Positions 61,507 to 64,000 of a stretch of DNA of 64,000 bases are shown one piece after another; within the stretch, counting starts at the first letter, position 1, and each line of letters starts with the position of its first letter. Under the pieces are notes generated by a model that had not been told where the DNA came from, did not search any database, and saw nothing but the letters and a program-made list of their open reading frames with translations. Origin of the DNA: Denitratisoma sp. (GTDB lineage: Bacteria; Pseudomonadota; Gammaproteobacteria; Burkholderiales; Rhodocyclaceae). The translations under genes were made by a program, and so were the position numbers. The stretch spans positions 1,157,216-1,221,215 of the forward strand of contig JAVSMO010000001.1 of NCBI GenBank assembly GCA_032027165.1, written 5' to 3'.

Positions 61507-64000
<2,494 letters not shown>

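Overview
The window looks like chromosome of a GC-rich betaproteobacterium, most likely in or near the Rhodocyclales. The grounds are the gene order rpsB-tsf-pyrH-frr-uppS-cdsA-dxr-rseP-bamA-skp-lpxD-fabZ-lpxA-lpxB-rnhB, a class of housekeeping genes typical of that group, and an anaerobic energy module (Rnf plus pyruvate:ferredoxin oxidoreductase). The exact genus cannot be read from the sequence alone. No insertion sequence, integrase, CRISPR array or rRNA operon was seen. Both ends cut through genes: ppsA on the left and mfd on the right.

Layout. 1-3.4 kb: divergent ppsA/ppsR, a TrmH-type methyltransferase, and an orphan homologue of the selenosugar synthase SenB pointing against the surrounding block. 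3.4-17.6 kb: a long leftward block for translation factors, lipid A, outer-membrane assembly, isoprenoid and phospholipid synthesis, driven at least partly by a near-consensus promoter upstream of rpsB. 17.7-26.2 kb: map-glnD, then thpR-ispF-ispD leftward, an aromatic aminotransferase, a membrane-anchored AsmA-like protein and tRNA-Asn. 26.3-36.7 kb: a leftward operon rnfB-nifJ-rnfC-rnfD-rnfG-rnfE-rnfA plus a small Cys-rich membrane protein, so that a very large pyruvate:ferredoxin oxidoreductase sits inside the Rnf gene set. Pyruvate-derived low-potential electrons could thus be passed to the membrane complex. 37.2-40.3 kb: the AmmeMemoRadiSam trio plus a hydrolase.

40.4-49 kb is a mosaic of small genes: DUF4124, PhnA, DUF2147, a DUF3616-like protein, dodecin, DUF3301, a LysR regulator, two tandem Rnk/GreA-like proteins followed by a protein resembling domain V of elongation factor G, two transporters. 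48.9-59.5 kb is a light- or photooxidation-response cluster. A MerR regulator with an apparently intact B12 photoreceptor domain, photolyase and a cupin are transcribed leftward. A small secreted peptide, folE2 and eight further genes (flavoprotein oxidase, DUF1365, Cfa-like methyltransferase, chalcone-isomerase-like, MFS, DUF3833 lipoprotein, SDR, NTF2-like) run rightward with almost every stop and start overlapping. Three copies of the 12-mer TTGTCCAGGACA and a near-consensus promoter lie at the divergence point. 59.5-64 kb: dgkA, PAP2 phosphatase, a small lipoprotein, a phosphoribosyltransferase and mfd.

Across the whole window an 8-mer, CTGACTTT (extended RACTGACTTTG), occurs at least 15 times by eye. 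It usually forces codons that are rare here, and it does not respect gene function. It behaves like an architecture or uptake motif and is one of the most interesting signals found. Counts and family assignments were made by reading, without database searches.
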